Shown: positions 55,878-64,000 of the stretch, one piece after another
Layout: every line of letters starts with the position of its first letter
Numbering within the stretch: position 1 is the first letter of the stretch
Source of the DNA: Nocardioides perillae
GTDB lineage: Bacteria; Actinomycetota; Actinomycetes; Propionibacteriales; Nocardioidaceae
Length of the DNA: 64,000 nt
Assembly (NCBI RefSeq): GCF_013409425.1
Contig: NZ_JACCAC010000001.1
Span: 2,728,001-2,792,000, forward strand
Reading direction: 5' to 3'
The notes under the pieces: generated by a model
The model's input: the letters and a program-made list of their open reading frames with translations, nothing else
What the model was told of the DNA's origin: nothing
Database searches by the model: none
Program-made: the position numbers and the translations under genes

Positions 55878-56672
55878 ATGCGCCTGGTGACCTTCAACAT
55901 CCTCAACGGCCGCCACCCGGCTGACGACCACGTCGACCCCGCCCTGCTCGACCGGGCCGTGCGCGACCTCGCCCCCGACGTGCTCGCGCTGCAGGAGGTC
56001 GACCGCAACCAGCCGCGCTCGGCGCAGGCCGACCTCACCGCGGTCGCGGGCGAGGCGATGGGCGCGGTCGCCCAGCGCTTCGTCGCCGCCCTCCACGGCG
56101 TGCCCGGGTCGGCCTGGGTGGCCGCCACCGGTGAGGCCCAGCCCGACACGGCGGAGTACGGCGTGGCGCTGCTGTCGCGCTGGCCCGTCACCCACTGGCA
56201 GGTCGTGCGGCTGCCCGCGCTGCGGCGCGCCGCCCCGATGTGGTTCCGGCGCGACCGTCGCCCGACGCTGGTGCGCGACGAGCCGCGCGTGGCCGTCGCC
56301 GCGACGGTCGCGACGCCGGACGGCCCCCTCACCGTGGCGACGACCCACCTGACCTTCGTGCCCTGGTGGAACGGCGTGCAGCTCACCCACCTCGTGGGTG
56401 CGCTGGACGCGGACCGGGACCAGGGGGTCGCGCGCGGGCGCGACGCCACGCCGCTGGTGCTCACCGGCGACCTCAACATGGGCCCGCCCCGCGCGCAGGG
56501 GCTCACCGGCATGCGGAGCCTCGCGGCGCACCCGACCTTCCCGGCGCACGCGCCGCGCGCGCAGCTCGACCACGTGCTGGGTCGAGGCGCGGTGCGGGCG
56601 GTGGGCAGCGAGGCGCCGGCCGCACCGCTGTCGGACCACCGACCGCTGGTCGTGGAGCTGGCGCTGGGCTGA
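55878..56672 (+). CDS. Endonuclease/exonuclease/phosphatase-family hydrolase
   Basis: A 264-aa EEP-fold metal-dependent phosphodiesterase. Conserved pieces: MRLVTFNILNGR (Asn), LALQEVDRN (Glu), TGDLNMGPP (Asp-x-Asn) and the final LSDHRPLVVEL (Asp-His). Members cleave DNA, RNA or lipid phosphodiesters; substrate is not identifiable. It has no signal peptide. The stop codon is duplicated by a 12-bp tandem repeat. Confidence 0.8.
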   Translation: MRLVTFNILNGRHPADDHVDPALLDRAVRDLAPDVLALQEVDRNQPRSAQADLTAVAGEAMGAVAQRFVAALHGVPGSAWVAATGEAQPDTAEYGVALLSRWPVTHWQVVRLPALRRAAPMWFRRDRRPTLVRDEPRVAVAATVATPDGPLTVATTHLTFVPWWNGVQLTHLVGALDADRDQGVARGRDATPLVLTGDLNMGPPRAQGLTGMRSLAAHPTFPAHAPRAQLDHVLGRGAVRAVGSEAPAAPLSDHRPLVVELALG

Positions 56673-56684
56673 GCGCTGGGCTGA
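56661..56684 (+). repeat. 12-bp tandem duplication covering the stop codon
   Basis: gcgctgggctga occurs twice in direct succession (56661-56672 and 56673-56684). The first copy ends the EEP gene with TGA, the second repeats the last three codons and stop just outside. A slippage product with no effect on the protein. Confidence 0.85.
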
Positions 56685-56715
56685 GCGCGGGACGGCCGCG
56701 GCAGGCGCCGAGCGG

Positions 56716-57741
56716 TCAGCCGAAGAAGACCTGCGCCTCGGCGTACTCGGCGGGGCTGACGACCTTGAGCTCCCCGGTGCCCTCGGCGAGGGGTACACGC
56801 ACGATGTCGGTGCCGCGCAGCGCGACCATCACGCCGAAGTCGCCCTCGGCGACCGCGTCTGCGGCCTGGAGGCCGAAGCGCGTGGCCAGCCAGCGGTCGA
56901 AGGCCGTGGGGGTGCCGCCGCGCTGCACGTGGCCGAGCACGACGGAGCGGGCCTCCTTGCCGGTGCGCTCCTCGATCGCCTGGGCCAGGCGGTCGCCGAT
57001 GCCGCCGAGGCGCACGTGGCCGAAGGCGTCCACCTCGCCGGACTGCAGGGCCATGTCGCCGTCCTTCGGGACCGCGCCCTCGGAGACCACGATGATCGGG
57101 GCGTACTGGCTGCGGAAGCGGGCCTCGACGTGCGCGCAGACCTCGTCGAGGTCGAAGGGCTGCTCGGGGATGAGCACGATGTTGGCGCCGCCCGCGATGC
57201 CGGCGTGCAGCGCGATCCAGCCGGCGTGGCGGCCCATCACCTCGACGACGAGCACGCGGTGGTGCGACTCGGCGGTGGTGTGGAGGCGGTCGATCGCCTC
57301 GGTCGCGATGTTGACCGCGGTGTCGAAGCCGAAGGTGAAGTCGGTGCCGGACAGGTCGTTGTCGATGGTCTTGGGCACGCCCACGACGTGCACGCCGAGG
57401 TCGGCCAGCTTCGTCGCGACGCCGAGGGTGTCCTCTCCGCCGATCGCGACCAGCGCGTCGACGCCGTCGCGGGCGAGGTTGTCCTTGATCTGCTCGACCC
57501 CGTCGTCGATCGCGAAGGGGTTGGTGCGCGAGGAGCCCAGGATGGTGCCGCCGCGCGGGAGGATGCCGCGGCAGTCCTCGATCCCGAGGGGGAAGGAGTG
57601 GCCCTCGAGCGGGCCGCGCCAGCCGTCGCGGTAGCCGACGAGCTCCATGCCGTGCACCGTGGCGCCCTTGCGCACCACCGCCCGGATCACCGCGTTGAGC
57701 CCCGGGCAGTCGCCCCCTCCGGTCAGCACACCGACTCGCAT
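56716..57741 (-). CDS. pfkA: 6-Phosphofructokinase with pyrophosphate-type active site
   Basis: A 341-aa group III PFK that phosphorylates fructose 6-phosphate. It starts MRVGVLTGGGDCPGLN and includes LPRGGTILGSSRTNP, AIGGEDTLGVA, VPKTIDNDLSGTD and EVMGRHAGW. By E. coli numbering, residues 104 and 124 are D104 (GGEDT) and K124 (PKTID), the pair that marks pyrophosphate-dependent enzymes, whereas ATP-dependent ones have G104. The enzyme is therefore probably PPi-dependent and reversible (inference from family rules). It converges on the EEP gene with a 43-base gap. Confidence 0.9.
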   Translation of the reverse strand: MRVGVLTGGGDCPGLNAVIRAVVRKGATVHGMELVGYRDGWRGPLEGHSFPLGIEDCRGILPRGGTILGSSRTNPFAIDDGVEQIKDNLARDGVDALVAIGGEDTLGVATKLADLGVHVVGVPKTIDNDLSGTDFTFGFDTAVNIATEAIDRLHTTAESHHRVLVVEVMGRHAGWIALHAGIAGGANIVLIPEQPFDLDEVCAHVEARFRSQYAPIIVVSEGAVPKDGDMALQSGEVDAFGHVRLGGIGDRLAQAIEERTGKEARSVVLGHVQRGGTPTAFDRWLATRFGLQAADAVAEGDFGVMVALRGTDIVRVPLAEGTGELKVVSPAEYAEAQVFFG

Positions 57742-57763
57742 GCGCCCACCCTCGCACGCCCCC

Positions 57764-57769
57764 TAGGGT
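57764..57769 (+). promoter_or_regulatory. -10 hexamer of the DUF1028 gene
   Basis: TAGGGT ends 7 bases before the ATG at 57777, predicting a leaderless mRNA for the DUF1028-glpK unit. Confidence 0.45.
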
Positions 57770-57776
57770 CTCCACC

Positions 57777-58598
57777 ATGACGTTCTCGATCGTGGCCCGC
57801 TCCGCCGACGGTGAGTCGTGGGGCGTGGCGGTCGCCTCGAAGTTCCTGGCGGTGGGCAGCGCGGTGCCGGCGGCGGTGGCGGGGGTGGGTGCGATCGCGA
57901 CCCAGGCCGACGCCAACGTCGCCTACAAGGGCATCGCCCTCGCCCACCTCGACGAGGGCGCGACCGCGGCGGTCGCGCTCGCGCGCATGCTCGAGGAGGA
58001 CCCGCACCGGGAGCACCGCCAGGTCGGCCTGGTCGACGTCGACGGCGGCGCGGCGACCCACACCGGCAGCGAGTGCTTCGACTGGGCGGGCGGCTGGGCA
58101 GGCGACGGCGTCGCGGTGCAGGGCAACATCCTCGCGGGGCCCGAGGTGGTCGAGGCGATGCGCACGTCGTGGGAGGCCAGCGCCGGGGAGCCCGACCTCG
58201 CGCGCCGGCTGCTCGGCGCGCTGGCCGCGGGCGACGGCGCGGGTGGCGACAAGCGCGGCCGGCAGTCCGCGGCCCTGCTCGTGGTGCGCGACGAGGCGGG
58301 GTACGGCGGGCTCGACGACGTCGCCGTCGACCTGCGCGTCGACGACCACGCCGACCCCGTCGGCGAGCTGGGGCGGCTGCTCGACCTCAACGACCTCTAC
58401 CTCACCGCCTCCACCGAGGAGGAGAAGGTCGAGGTGACCCCCGAGCTCGCCGCTGAGCTGCAGGAGCGCGTGGAGGCGCTGGGCCACCCCGACCTCGCGG
58501 CCTGGGTCGGCACCGAGAACCACGAGATGCGCGTCGACCCGGCCGGGCGCTGGATCGACCGCCGGGTGCTGGCCATCCTGCGCGGGGACGGCGCGTGA
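57777..58598 (+). CDS. DUF1028 protein (Ntn-hydrolase-like fold)
   Basis: A 273-aa protein that is DUF1028 for most of its length: TFSIVARSADGESWGVAVASKFLAVGSAVP at the start, then ATQADANVAYKGIAL, and GVAVQGNILAGPEVVEAM. The family resembles Ntn hydrolases and some have been called peptidases, but activity is uncertain. The last ~70 residues look like a small peptidoglycan-binding-type extension. It overlaps glpK by GTGA. Confidence 0.85.
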   Translation: MTFSIVARSADGESWGVAVASKFLAVGSAVPAAVAGVGAIATQADANVAYKGIALAHLDEGATAAVALARMLEEDPHREHRQVGLVDVDGGAATHTGSECFDWAGGWAGDGVAVQGNILAGPEVVEAMRTSWEASAGEPDLARRLLGALAAGDGAGGDKRGRQSAALLVVRDEAGYGGLDDVAVDLRVDDHADPVGELGRLLDLNDLYLTASTEEEKVEVTPELAAELQERVEALGHPDLAAWVGTENHEMRVDPAGRWIDRRVLAILRGDGA

Positions 58599-60067
58599 GC
58601 GTCCTCGCCGTCGACGCCGGCACCACCGGCGTCACCGCGCTGGTCGTCACGCCCGACGGGGCGGTCGCGGCCCGGGGCTACCAGGAGTTCACGCAGCACT
58701 TCCCCCGCCCGGGGTGGGTCGAGCACGCACCCGAGGAGATCTGGCAGGCCACGCTCGAGGCGGTGACCCAGGCGGTGCGCGCCTACGGCCGCGACGACCT
58801 GCAGGCCGTCGGGATCACCAACCAGCGCGAGACCGTCGTGCTGTGGGACCGCGAGACCCTCGCCTCGCCCCGCCGCGCGATCGTGTGGCAGGACCGTCGC
58901 ACCGCCGACGTGTGCACGCGTCTGCGCGACGCCGGGCACGAGGAGCGCGTCGCGCAGCTCACCGGCCTGCGCCTCGACCCGTACTTCTCCGGCACCAAGC
59001 TCGCCTGGCTCGCCGAGCACGAGCCGCACACGTGGGCCCTCGTCGAGCAGGGCCGCTACGCCGTCGGCACGGTCGACTCCTACCTCGTCGCCCGGATGAC
59101 GCGGGGCACCTGGCACGTCACCGACGTCTCCAACGCCTGCCGCACCCTGCTCCTCGACCTCACCACGGGTGACTGGTCCGACGAGCTGTGCGGGCTCTTC
59201 GGCGTGCCGCGCGACGCGCTGCCCGAGCTGGTCCCGAACTGGGGCGAGGTCGCCACGACCGACCCGCGCGTCTTCGCCGGGCTGTCCCTGCCGGTCGCGG
59301 GCCTCGCCGGTGACCAGCAGGCGGCGCTCTTCGGCCAGACCTGCTTCGACCCGGGCGACTCGAAGTGCACCTACGGCACCGGGTCGTTCATCCTCACCAA
59401 CACCGGCTCGGAGATGGTGCGCAGCGACGCCGGGCTGCTCACCACCGCGGCGTGGCGGGGCCCCGACCAGGAGCTGACCTACGCCCTCGAGGGCGCCATC
59501 TTCGTCACCGGCGCCGCCGTGCAGTGGCTGCGCGACGGGCTGCAGGTCGTCGGCTCGGCTGCGGAGACCGCCGCGGTCGCGAGCACCGTCGACGACTCAG
59601 AGGGGGTCGTCTTCGTGCCGGCCCTGACCGGCCTCGGCGCCCCGCACTGGGACCCCCACGCCCGCGGCACGATCATCGGCATCACCCGCGGCACCACCCG
59701 GGCGCACCTGGTGCGCGCCACGCTCGAGGCCATCGCCTTCGAGGTGCGCGACGTGCTCGAGACCATGCCGAGCGTCGCCTCGCTGCGCGTCGACGGCGGG
59801 GCCGCGGCCAACGACCTGCTCTGCCAGGTGCAGGCCGACCAGGTCCGGGTGCCGGTCGACCGCCCCCGCACCGTCGAGACCACCGGACTCGGCGCTGCCT
59901 TCCTCGCCGGCCTCGGCACCGGCGTCTGGGACTCCACCGACGACCTGCGCGAGACCTGGCAGCTCGACCGGTCCTTCACCCCGCAGGCCGACCAGGCGGC
60001 CGTCGACGCGGCGTACGCCCGCTGGACGGAGGCCGTCCGGCGCTCGGCCGGGTGGGCACAGGTCTGA
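58595..60067 (+). CDS. glpK: Glycerol kinase
   Basis: A 490-aa FGGY carbohydrate kinase converting glycerol to glycerol 3-phosphate. It begins VSVLAVDAGTTGVTALV with the phosphate motif, has GITNQRETVVLWDRET, IVWQDRRTAD, GTVDSYLVARM, the FGQTCFDPGDSKCTYGTGSFIL ATP segment and LRVDGGAAANDLLCQ. GTG 58595 overlaps the DUF1028 stop. No aquaporin or glpD is adjacent. Confidence 0.93.
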   Translation: MSVLAVDAGTTGVTALVVTPDGAVAARGYQEFTQHFPRPGWVEHAPEEIWQATLEAVTQAVRAYGRDDLQAVGITNQRETVVLWDRETLASPRRAIVWQDRRTADVCTRLRDAGHEERVAQLTGLRLDPYFSGTKLAWLAEHEPHTWALVEQGRYAVGTVDSYLVARMTRGTWHVTDVSNACRTLLLDLTTGDWSDELCGLFGVPRDALPELVPNWGEVATTDPRVFAGLSLPVAGLAGDQQAALFGQTCFDPGDSKCTYGTGSFILTNTGSEMVRSDAGLLTTAAWRGPDQELTYALEGAIFVTGAAVQWLRDGLQVVGSAAETAAVASTVDDSEGVVFVPALTGLGAPHWDPHARGTIIGITRGTTRAHLVRATLEAIAFEVRDVLETMPSVASLRVDGGAAANDLLCQVQADQVRVPVDRPRTVETTGLGAAFLAGLGTGVWDSTDDLRETWQLDRSFTPQADQAAVDAAYARWTEAVRRSAGWAQV

Positions 60068-60086
60068 GGGGCGGGTCGACCTTGAG

Positions 60087-61604
60087 TCAGGCCGCGTCGT
60101 GCTGGGCCAGGCACCAGCGCAGGCGTCGCTCGACGCCGCACTCGACGTGCGTGCCGCGGTGGTCCACCACCCGGACCAGCCCGTGGGGACTGGTCCACCG
60201 CACCACCCCGAGGTCGAGCGGCTCGCACACGTAGGGCAAGTGGGTCTTCGCGCGGTGCGCACCGCGCGTGAGTGGCTGGCCGTTGCCGACCGAGGTCTGC
60301 TGGTCGGACGGTCTGGACGGCTCGGGCGGCCCGGTGTCGTGCCAGGGCACCACGTGGTCGTGGTCGACCCGGCTCGACCCCGGCCCGGGACAGGTGGCCG
60401 CGTGCGGGAAGGCGTCACCGTCGAACAACAGGTGCAGCCGCTGCCTCAGTGCCTCGGGGAACTCGTAGGCCGCCGTCGACACCCGGTCAGCGAGGTCCAG
60501 CACCGGCTGCACGCTGACCCGGTGCTGCCCCAGCAACCCCGCGAGGTCGTCGAGCGCCACCGGGCCCAGCCCCTCCACCCGCGCCACCCCCGCCCGACGC
60601 TCGACCGCGTCCTGGTGCAGGTGGAGGAAGACCACCGCCCGCGGCCGCAACGACGTCAGGTCCCGCGAGCGCAGGGCCTCCGCCAGGCGTGCCGGCACGG
60701 CGAGCAAACCCGACCGCTCGGTGGGCTCGTCGGTGGGCTCGGGCGGGAGGTCGTCGGGCGGGGCGTCGTCGGCGTGCTCCAGCAGCAGCACCAGCAGATC
60801 GGCCGGCCGCGCGAGCCACGCCACTGCCTCGGCCCGCAGCTGGTCACGGGTCGGCACCGGCGCCACCGGGCCGGAACCCGCACCCAGGGGGTGATCGTGC
60901 GCGGCGCGAGCCTGCGCCTCCAGGATCTCCGCGACCCGGGTGATGGTCGCGTCCACCGCAGCGGCCTCGCCTGCGTGCATCCGCGCGATCAGCGTGCGCA
61001 TCCCGGCCGCGTCACGGCGGGTGAACGTGGCGTAGCGGCGCAGCCGCTCGACCTCCGCACGCGCGGCGTGGCCCTCCGGGTCTGCCTGCACGACCTTCGC
61101 CTCGGCCAGCTCCAGCACCTTGCGCGGCGCCTGACCCACTGCCCGCGCCACCGCCCGGTCGACCACACCGCAGCACGCCAGCGGCAGCACCCGCGACATC
61201 GCCGCGACCTTGCGCGCCACCCACACCGGCAACTCGCAGCACTGCACCACCGCCCACGTCGCCGGCAACCGGTGACGCAGGTCGAGGGTGTCGGCCAGCA
61301 ACGACCGCGTCGCCTGCACCCCCTCCTCCCGCGCGAGCGCCAGCTCGTAGGTCGCCAGCTCCCGCACCCCCGGCGTGCCCTCCCCACCGAACCACCGCAA
61401 CCGCTCGCCGCCCAGCACCACCCGGGCGCCGGGCTCCCGCTCGTCGGCCGGGTCGGTGCTGTGCAGGTCGGCCCAGTGCGCCACCACTCGCAGCTCCTCG
61501 GCCTCCACCTCACGACGCGCCCGCAGCAGCGCCGACGCGAGCGCCAGCGTCGACGACGCACCACGCTCGTCCAGCGGCAGCCCGCGGTCGGGATCGGAGA
61601 CCAT
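60087..61604 (-). CDS. DUF222-HNH endonuclease-like protein (13E12 type)
   Basis: A 505-aa protein of the DUF222-HNH family, called 13E12 repeat proteins in mycobacteria. The N-terminal half is helical DUF222 with SALLRARREVEAEELRVVAHWADLH. The C-terminal part has an HNH motif, DHDHVVPWHDTG then a downstream N and H (GNGQPLTRGAHRAKTH). No characterised activity, though the HNH residues look intact. ATG 61604 is supported by a leaderless promoter. The LexA box between the -35 and -10 elements makes it an SOS gene, as known for several mycobacterial 13E12 members. Confidence 0.9.
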   Translation of the reverse strand: MVSDPDRGLPLDERGASSTLALASALLRARREVEAEELRVVAHWADLHSTDPADEREPGARVVLGGERLRWFGGEGTPGVRELATYELALAREEGVQATRSLLADTLDLRHRLPATWAVVQCCELPVWVARKVAAMSRVLPLACCGVVDRAVARAVGQAPRKVLELAEAKVVQADPEGHAARAEVERLRRYATFTRRDAAGMRTLIARMHAGEAAAVDATITRVAEILEAQARAAHDHPLGAGSGPVAPVPTRDQLRAEAVAWLARPADLLVLLLEHADDAPPDDLPPEPTDEPTERSGLLAVPARLAEALRSRDLTSLRPRAVVFLHLHQDAVERRAGVARVEGLGPVALDDLAGLLGQHRVSVQPVLDLADRVSTAAYEFPEALRQRLHLLFDGDAFPHAATCPGPGSSRVDHDHVVPWHDTGPPEPSRPSDQQTSVGNGQPLTRGAHRAKTHLPYVCEPLDLGVVRWTSPHGLVRVVDHRGTHVECGVERRLRWCLAQHDAA

Positions 61605-61609
61605 GCTGC

Positions 61610-61639
61610 ACCTTATCGAACACAGTTTCGAGTAGTCAA
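61610..61639 (-). promoter_or_regulatory. SOS-controlled promoter of the DUF222-HNH gene
   Basis: Minus strand: -35 TTGACT (61639-61634), 18-base spacer, -10 TAAGGT (61615-61610), 5 bases before the ATG. The whole LexA box fills the spacer, so bound LexA would block RNA polymerase. Confidence 0.75.
61616..61631 (-). promoter_or_regulatory. LexA operator of the DUF222-HNH gene
   Basis: TCGAACACAGTTTCGA (plus strand) matches TCGAAC-N4-GTTCGA at 11 of 12 defined bases (T for G at the start of the second half site). Confidence 0.75.
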
Positions 61640-61664
61640 CCGGTTTCGCTCACCCCGAACGAGG

Positions 61665-61964
61665 TCAGGAGTCCTGGTTCGTCACCCGCGCTGCGTCCGG
61701 GTCGCCGCCCGCGACGAGGAGCCGCTCGGCCAAGGCTTCCTCGAGGCTCTCGAGGACGGCACCGACGGCGTAGCCGAAGGTCTCGAGCGTCGAGGGGGCG
61801 CGGTGGACCGACTGCAGCAGGCCGAAGGTCACGGTTACCAGGATCGAGAAGCCGAAGGTCGTGCTCTCGCGGCCCACGGTGCTGCGCATCGAGCGCAGCG
61901 TCGCGCTGCCGGACACGTCTGCTGACGCCTCCCCTGACGCCTCGCCACTGCCCACGCCGACCAC
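61665..61964 (-). CDS. Small protein of unknown function
   Basis: A frame of up to 99 aa ending 34 bases upstream of the SOS promoter region. The first ~16 residues are Gly/Ser/Glu-rich; a moderately hydrophobic stretch (FGFSILVTVTFGLLQSV) and an amphipathic C-terminal helix (VLESLEEALAERLLVA) follow. A GGGGAGG before an internal GTG at 61916 suggests a shorter form. I recognise no family, and no strong promoter is seen. Confidence 0.4.
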   Translation of the reverse strand: MVGVGSGEASGEASADVSGSATLRSMRSTVGRESTTFGFSILVTVTFGLLQSVHRAPSTLETFGYAVGAVLESLEEALAERLLVAGGDPDAARVTNQDS

Positions 61965-62033
61965 CCCTCGCTCGCACCGCGGCGCCGGAGGGCGCCCACC
62001 CTCGGACGTACCCGGACGCCCGAGGCGGACACC

Positions 62034-62945
62034 TCATCCCAGGGCGTCGAGCGCGGTCTGCGCGGCGTCCTGCTCGCGGCGCGCCTCCGCGGCCTCGGCC
62101 TCGGCCTGCTCGGCGGCGGCCTCGGCGTCCTCGAGCTCGTCGTCGACCTCCTCGGCCTGCGCCTCCAGCTCGGCGATGCGGCGCCGCAGCTCGTCGAGCT
62201 CGGCCTGCAGCTGCATGCCCCGCGCCTGCAGCTCGCCGACCGCGGCGTGCGCCGCGTCGGCCTCGGCGGCGGCTTCCTCGGCGGCCTCGACCGCCTCGGC
62301 CAGCCGCTCCTCGGCCGCGCGGCGCGCCTTGGCCTCGGCCTCGGGGTCGGGCACGACGCGCAGGTCGGGGCGCCCCGCGGGCGCGGCCGGCGGCGCGTCG
62401 CGCGGCAGCGCCGCGAAGCCCAGGGCGGCCGGCGTCGCCACCGCACCCGCCGCGTCGACCTCGTCGACACCGGTGGCCGCGAGGGCGGCGACGAGCTGCC
62501 CGCTGCGCACGGCCTGCGCGGCGCCGGGGTCGACCATCGCCGCGGTCAAGGTGGCCTCGACCTGGTCGAGCACGGCGGGGGTCAGGCGCTGGCCCTCCGC
62601 GGACGCCAGCGCCCGCACCCGGCCCGTCACGGCCGCGGTCAGCTGCCGGCGCTGCTGGGTGAGCGCGCGCAGCTGCGCGGTGTCCATGCCCTCCTGCGCC
62701 TCCCGCAACGCAGCGCCCACCTCGACCAGCTGGGCCACCTGCCCGCCCTCGCGACGCACCAGCAGGTTGACCGCCCACGCGGCGACCGAGGGCTTGCGCA
62801 GGGCCTTCACCGACGACGAGAGCGTCGCGTCGTCGCCCTTGAGCTCCTTGGCCCGGGCGTCCCGCGCCGCGGTGAACTCCCCCAGCGTCAGGGCGTAGAG
62901 CTGGTCGGCCTCCGCCAGCAGGGCGGCCGCGGCGTCGTCGGGCAC
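62034..62945 (-). CDS. Coiled-coil protein of unknown function
   Basis: A ~303-aa actinobacterial protein. The first ~170 residues are helical, opening PDDAAAALLAEADQLYALTLGEFTAARDARA, with a conserved KALRKPSVAAWAVNLLVR segment. A Pro-rich joint follows, then a long Glu/Ala coiled coil (~200-300). No enzyme motif. The GTG at 62945 is 7 bases after TAGGGT (62958-62953); an earlier ATG adds MGG only. Confidence 0.7.
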   Translation of the reverse strand: MPDDAAAALLAEADQLYALTLGEFTAARDARAKELKGDDATLSSSVKALRKPSVAAWAVNLLVRREGGQVAQLVEVGAALREAQEGMDTAQLRALTQQRRQLTAAVTGRVRALASAEGQRLTPAVLDQVEATLTAAMVDPGAAQAVRSGQLVAALAATGVDEVDAAGAVATPAALGFAALPRDAPPAAPAGRPDLRVVPDPEAEAKARRAAEERLAEAVEAAEEAAAEADAAHAAVGELQARGMQLQAELDELRRRIAELEAQAEEVDDELEDAEAAAEQAEAEAAEARREQDAAQTALDALG

Positions 62946-62952
62946 GCCGCCC

Positions 62953-62958
62953 ACCCTA
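62953..62958 (-). promoter_or_regulatory. -10 hexamer of the coiled-coil gene
   Basis: TAGGGT (minus strand) ends 7 bases before the GTG at 62945, predicting a leaderless mRNA. Confidence 0.45.
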
Positions 62959-62975
62959 GGACCGCCCGCCGCGCC

Positions 62976-63473
62976 TCAGCGCAGCCACAGCGCCCACGCC
63001 TCCTCGACCGGGTGCGGCGGCCACGGCGAGTCGCGCGCCTCACCGGTGCGGGCCCACCCCAGGCGTGCGTACAACCGCTGCGCCCGCCCGTTCTGCGCCA
63101 GGCACCACAGCGTGACCTCGGCGGCCCCGGCCGCCCGGGCCGCCGCCACCGCCCGCTCGACCCCGTCCGCGCCGAGCCCGCGACCGGCCGCGTCCGGGTG
63201 CACTGCGAGGTGGCGGAGCGAGGCACGCCCCTCCCCCACGTCGTACGCCGTGAGGGCACGCAGCGGGCCCCCGTCGGGCCCGACGACCTCGACCACCGCG
63301 GTCGGGTCGGCGAGGACCAGCGCCCACCGTGCGGCGACGTCGTCGTCGGGGAAGGGGAAGCGGTCGGGCGGGAAGACGTGGCCGAGGGTCGCGAGGTTCG
63401 CCTCGCGCTCGAGGCGGGTCAGGGCGTCCAGGTCGCCGTCGCCGGCACGGCGCCACCGCTCGGCCTGCGGCAC
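62976..63473 (-). CDS. GNAT-family N-acetyltransferase
   Basis: A 165-aa GNAT enzyme. Motif A reads LRHLAVHPDAAGRGLGADGVERAV (R-G-x-G-x-A/G type acetyl-CoA loop), and the end has LWCLAQNGRAQRLYARLGWARTGE. The substrate is unknown. GTG 63473 is 4 bases after the response-regulator stop, so it is probably co-transcribed with the regulator. Confidence 0.85.
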   Translation of the reverse strand: MPQAERWRRAGDGDLDALTRLEREANLATLGHVFPPDRFPFPDDDVAARWALVLADPTAVVEVVGPDGGPLRALTAYDVGEGRASLRHLAVHPDAAGRGLGADGVERAVAAARAAGAAEVTLWCLAQNGRAQRLYARLGWARTGEARDSPWPPHPVEEAWALWLR

Positions 63474-63477
63474 GGGC

Positions 63478-64000
63478 TCAGTCCTCGCCGTCGAGGCCCT
63501 GCTCGATCGCCCAGCGCGTGAGCTCGACCCGGTTGTGCATCTGCAGCTTGCGCAGGGTGTTCTGCACGTGGTTCTGCACGGTGCGGTGGGAGACCACGAG
63601 CCGCTCGGCGACCTGCTTGTAGGAGAGGCCCTTGGCGACGAGCCGCAGCACCTCGGTCTCGCGCTCGGTGAGGCGCGGGGCGTCGGGGTCGAGGGCCGCA
63701 GGACCGTCGGCGAGGCGGCGGAACTCCCCCAGCACGAGCCCGGCCAGCCCGGGTGTGAAGACGGTGTCGCCGGCGGCGACACGGCGCACGGCGTCGAGCA
63801 GCTCCTCGCGGGAGGCCGACTTGACCAGGTAGCCCGTCGCCCCCGCCTTGACCGCGGCCAGCACGTCGGCCTGCTCGCCCGAGGCGGAGAGCACGAGCAC
63901 CCGCGCCGACGGGTCGTGCCGCAGCACCTCGCCGGTGACCTCGACACCGCCGGGCCCCGGGAGCTGCAGGTCCAGCACGACGACCTGGGGCCGGGCGGCG
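63478..64000 (-). CDS. NarL/LuxR-type response regulator, 3' part (cut by window edge)
   Basis: A two-component response regulator read from beyond the window. Visible are most of the receiver domain (VVVLDLQLPGPGGVEV with the phospho-acceptor Asp, VLVLSAS, the conserved Lys in GYLVKSAS) and a complete C-terminal LuxR HTH (LTERETEVLRLVAKGLSYKQVAERL...VQNHVQNTLRKL). The partner kinase is not seen here. It ends 4 bases before the GNAT start. Confidence 0.92.
   Translation of the reverse strand, partial: AARPQVVVLDLQLPGPGGVEVTGEVLRHDPSARVLVLSASGEQADVLAAVKAGATGYLVKSASREELLDAVRRVAAGDTVFTPGLAGLVLGEFRRLADGPAALDPDAPRLTERETEVLRLVAKGLSYKQVAERLVVSHRTVQNHVQNTLRKLQMHNRVELTRWAIEQGLDGED

Overview
The window is very high in G+C (roughly three quarters by eye) and is read almost entirely from GTG or ATG starts. 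It carries the complete actinobacterial division and cell-wall (dcw) cluster, together with Wag31/DivIVA, SepF, DUF3040, PknL with its Rv2175c-like partner, a DUF222-HNH gene and LexA boxes of the actinobacterial type. This points to an actinobacterium, most likely of the Nocardioidaceae; the family is an inference from gene content. MurE carries the DNPR motif of diaminopimelate-adding enzymes. I see no rRNA, tRNA, CRISPR array, insertion sequence or prophage.

Layout. 1-1.4 kb: 5' end of hisD facing a LON-domain gene and ybaK. 1.4-11.4 kb (minus strand): DUF3352 protein, a small membrane protein, dnaE, a GNAT-chorismate mutase fusion, rluD, lspA, a TraR/DksA zinc-finger protein with an Ala/Lys repeat tail, and divIVA. 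11.5-29.7 kb (minus): the dcw cluster, transcribed mraZ, small membrane protein, rsmH, ftsL, ftsI, murE, murF, mraY, murD, ftsW, murG, murC, ftsQ, ftsZ, pgeF, yggS, sepF, yggT. Most junctions are 4-base GTGA overlaps, so translation is probably coupled. mraZ has a promoter overlapped by 10-bp-spaced MraZ boxes. 30-35 kb: moxR, DUF58 and transglutaminase genes, then DUF3040. 35.4-38 kb: a HEPN - methyltransferase - dinB operon behind a perfect LexA box. 38-46.5 kb: YbaK-like protein, FAD oxidoreductase, metF, a polyprenyl diphosphate synthase, the Rv2175c/pknL pair, nfo and a DMT transporter. 46.5-55.2 kb: a frameshifted type I DAHP synthase, a lipase, an ABC transporter with an exported protein, threonine aldolase, an intact type II DAHP synthase and a broken amino-acid permease. 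55-64 kb: nucleotidyltransferase, EEP hydrolase, a phosphofructokinase with pyrophosphate-type active-site residues, DUF1028, glpK, an SOS-controlled DUF222-HNH gene, a coiled-coil protein, a GNAT enzyme and the end of a LuxR-type response regulator.

Three themes stand out. Two transcription units (HEPN-MTase-dinB and DUF222-HNH) carry LexA operators placed over their promoters, and the HEPN protein keeps an RX4H RNase motif, so this may be an SOS-induced RNase/repair unit. At least fourteen genes have a TANNNT hexamer 6-8 bases before the start codon, meaning predicted leaderless mRNAs. Two genes within 8 kb are disrupted (type I DAHP synthase by one missing base, APC permease by a short internal deletion), which is either real gene decay or an assembly problem.
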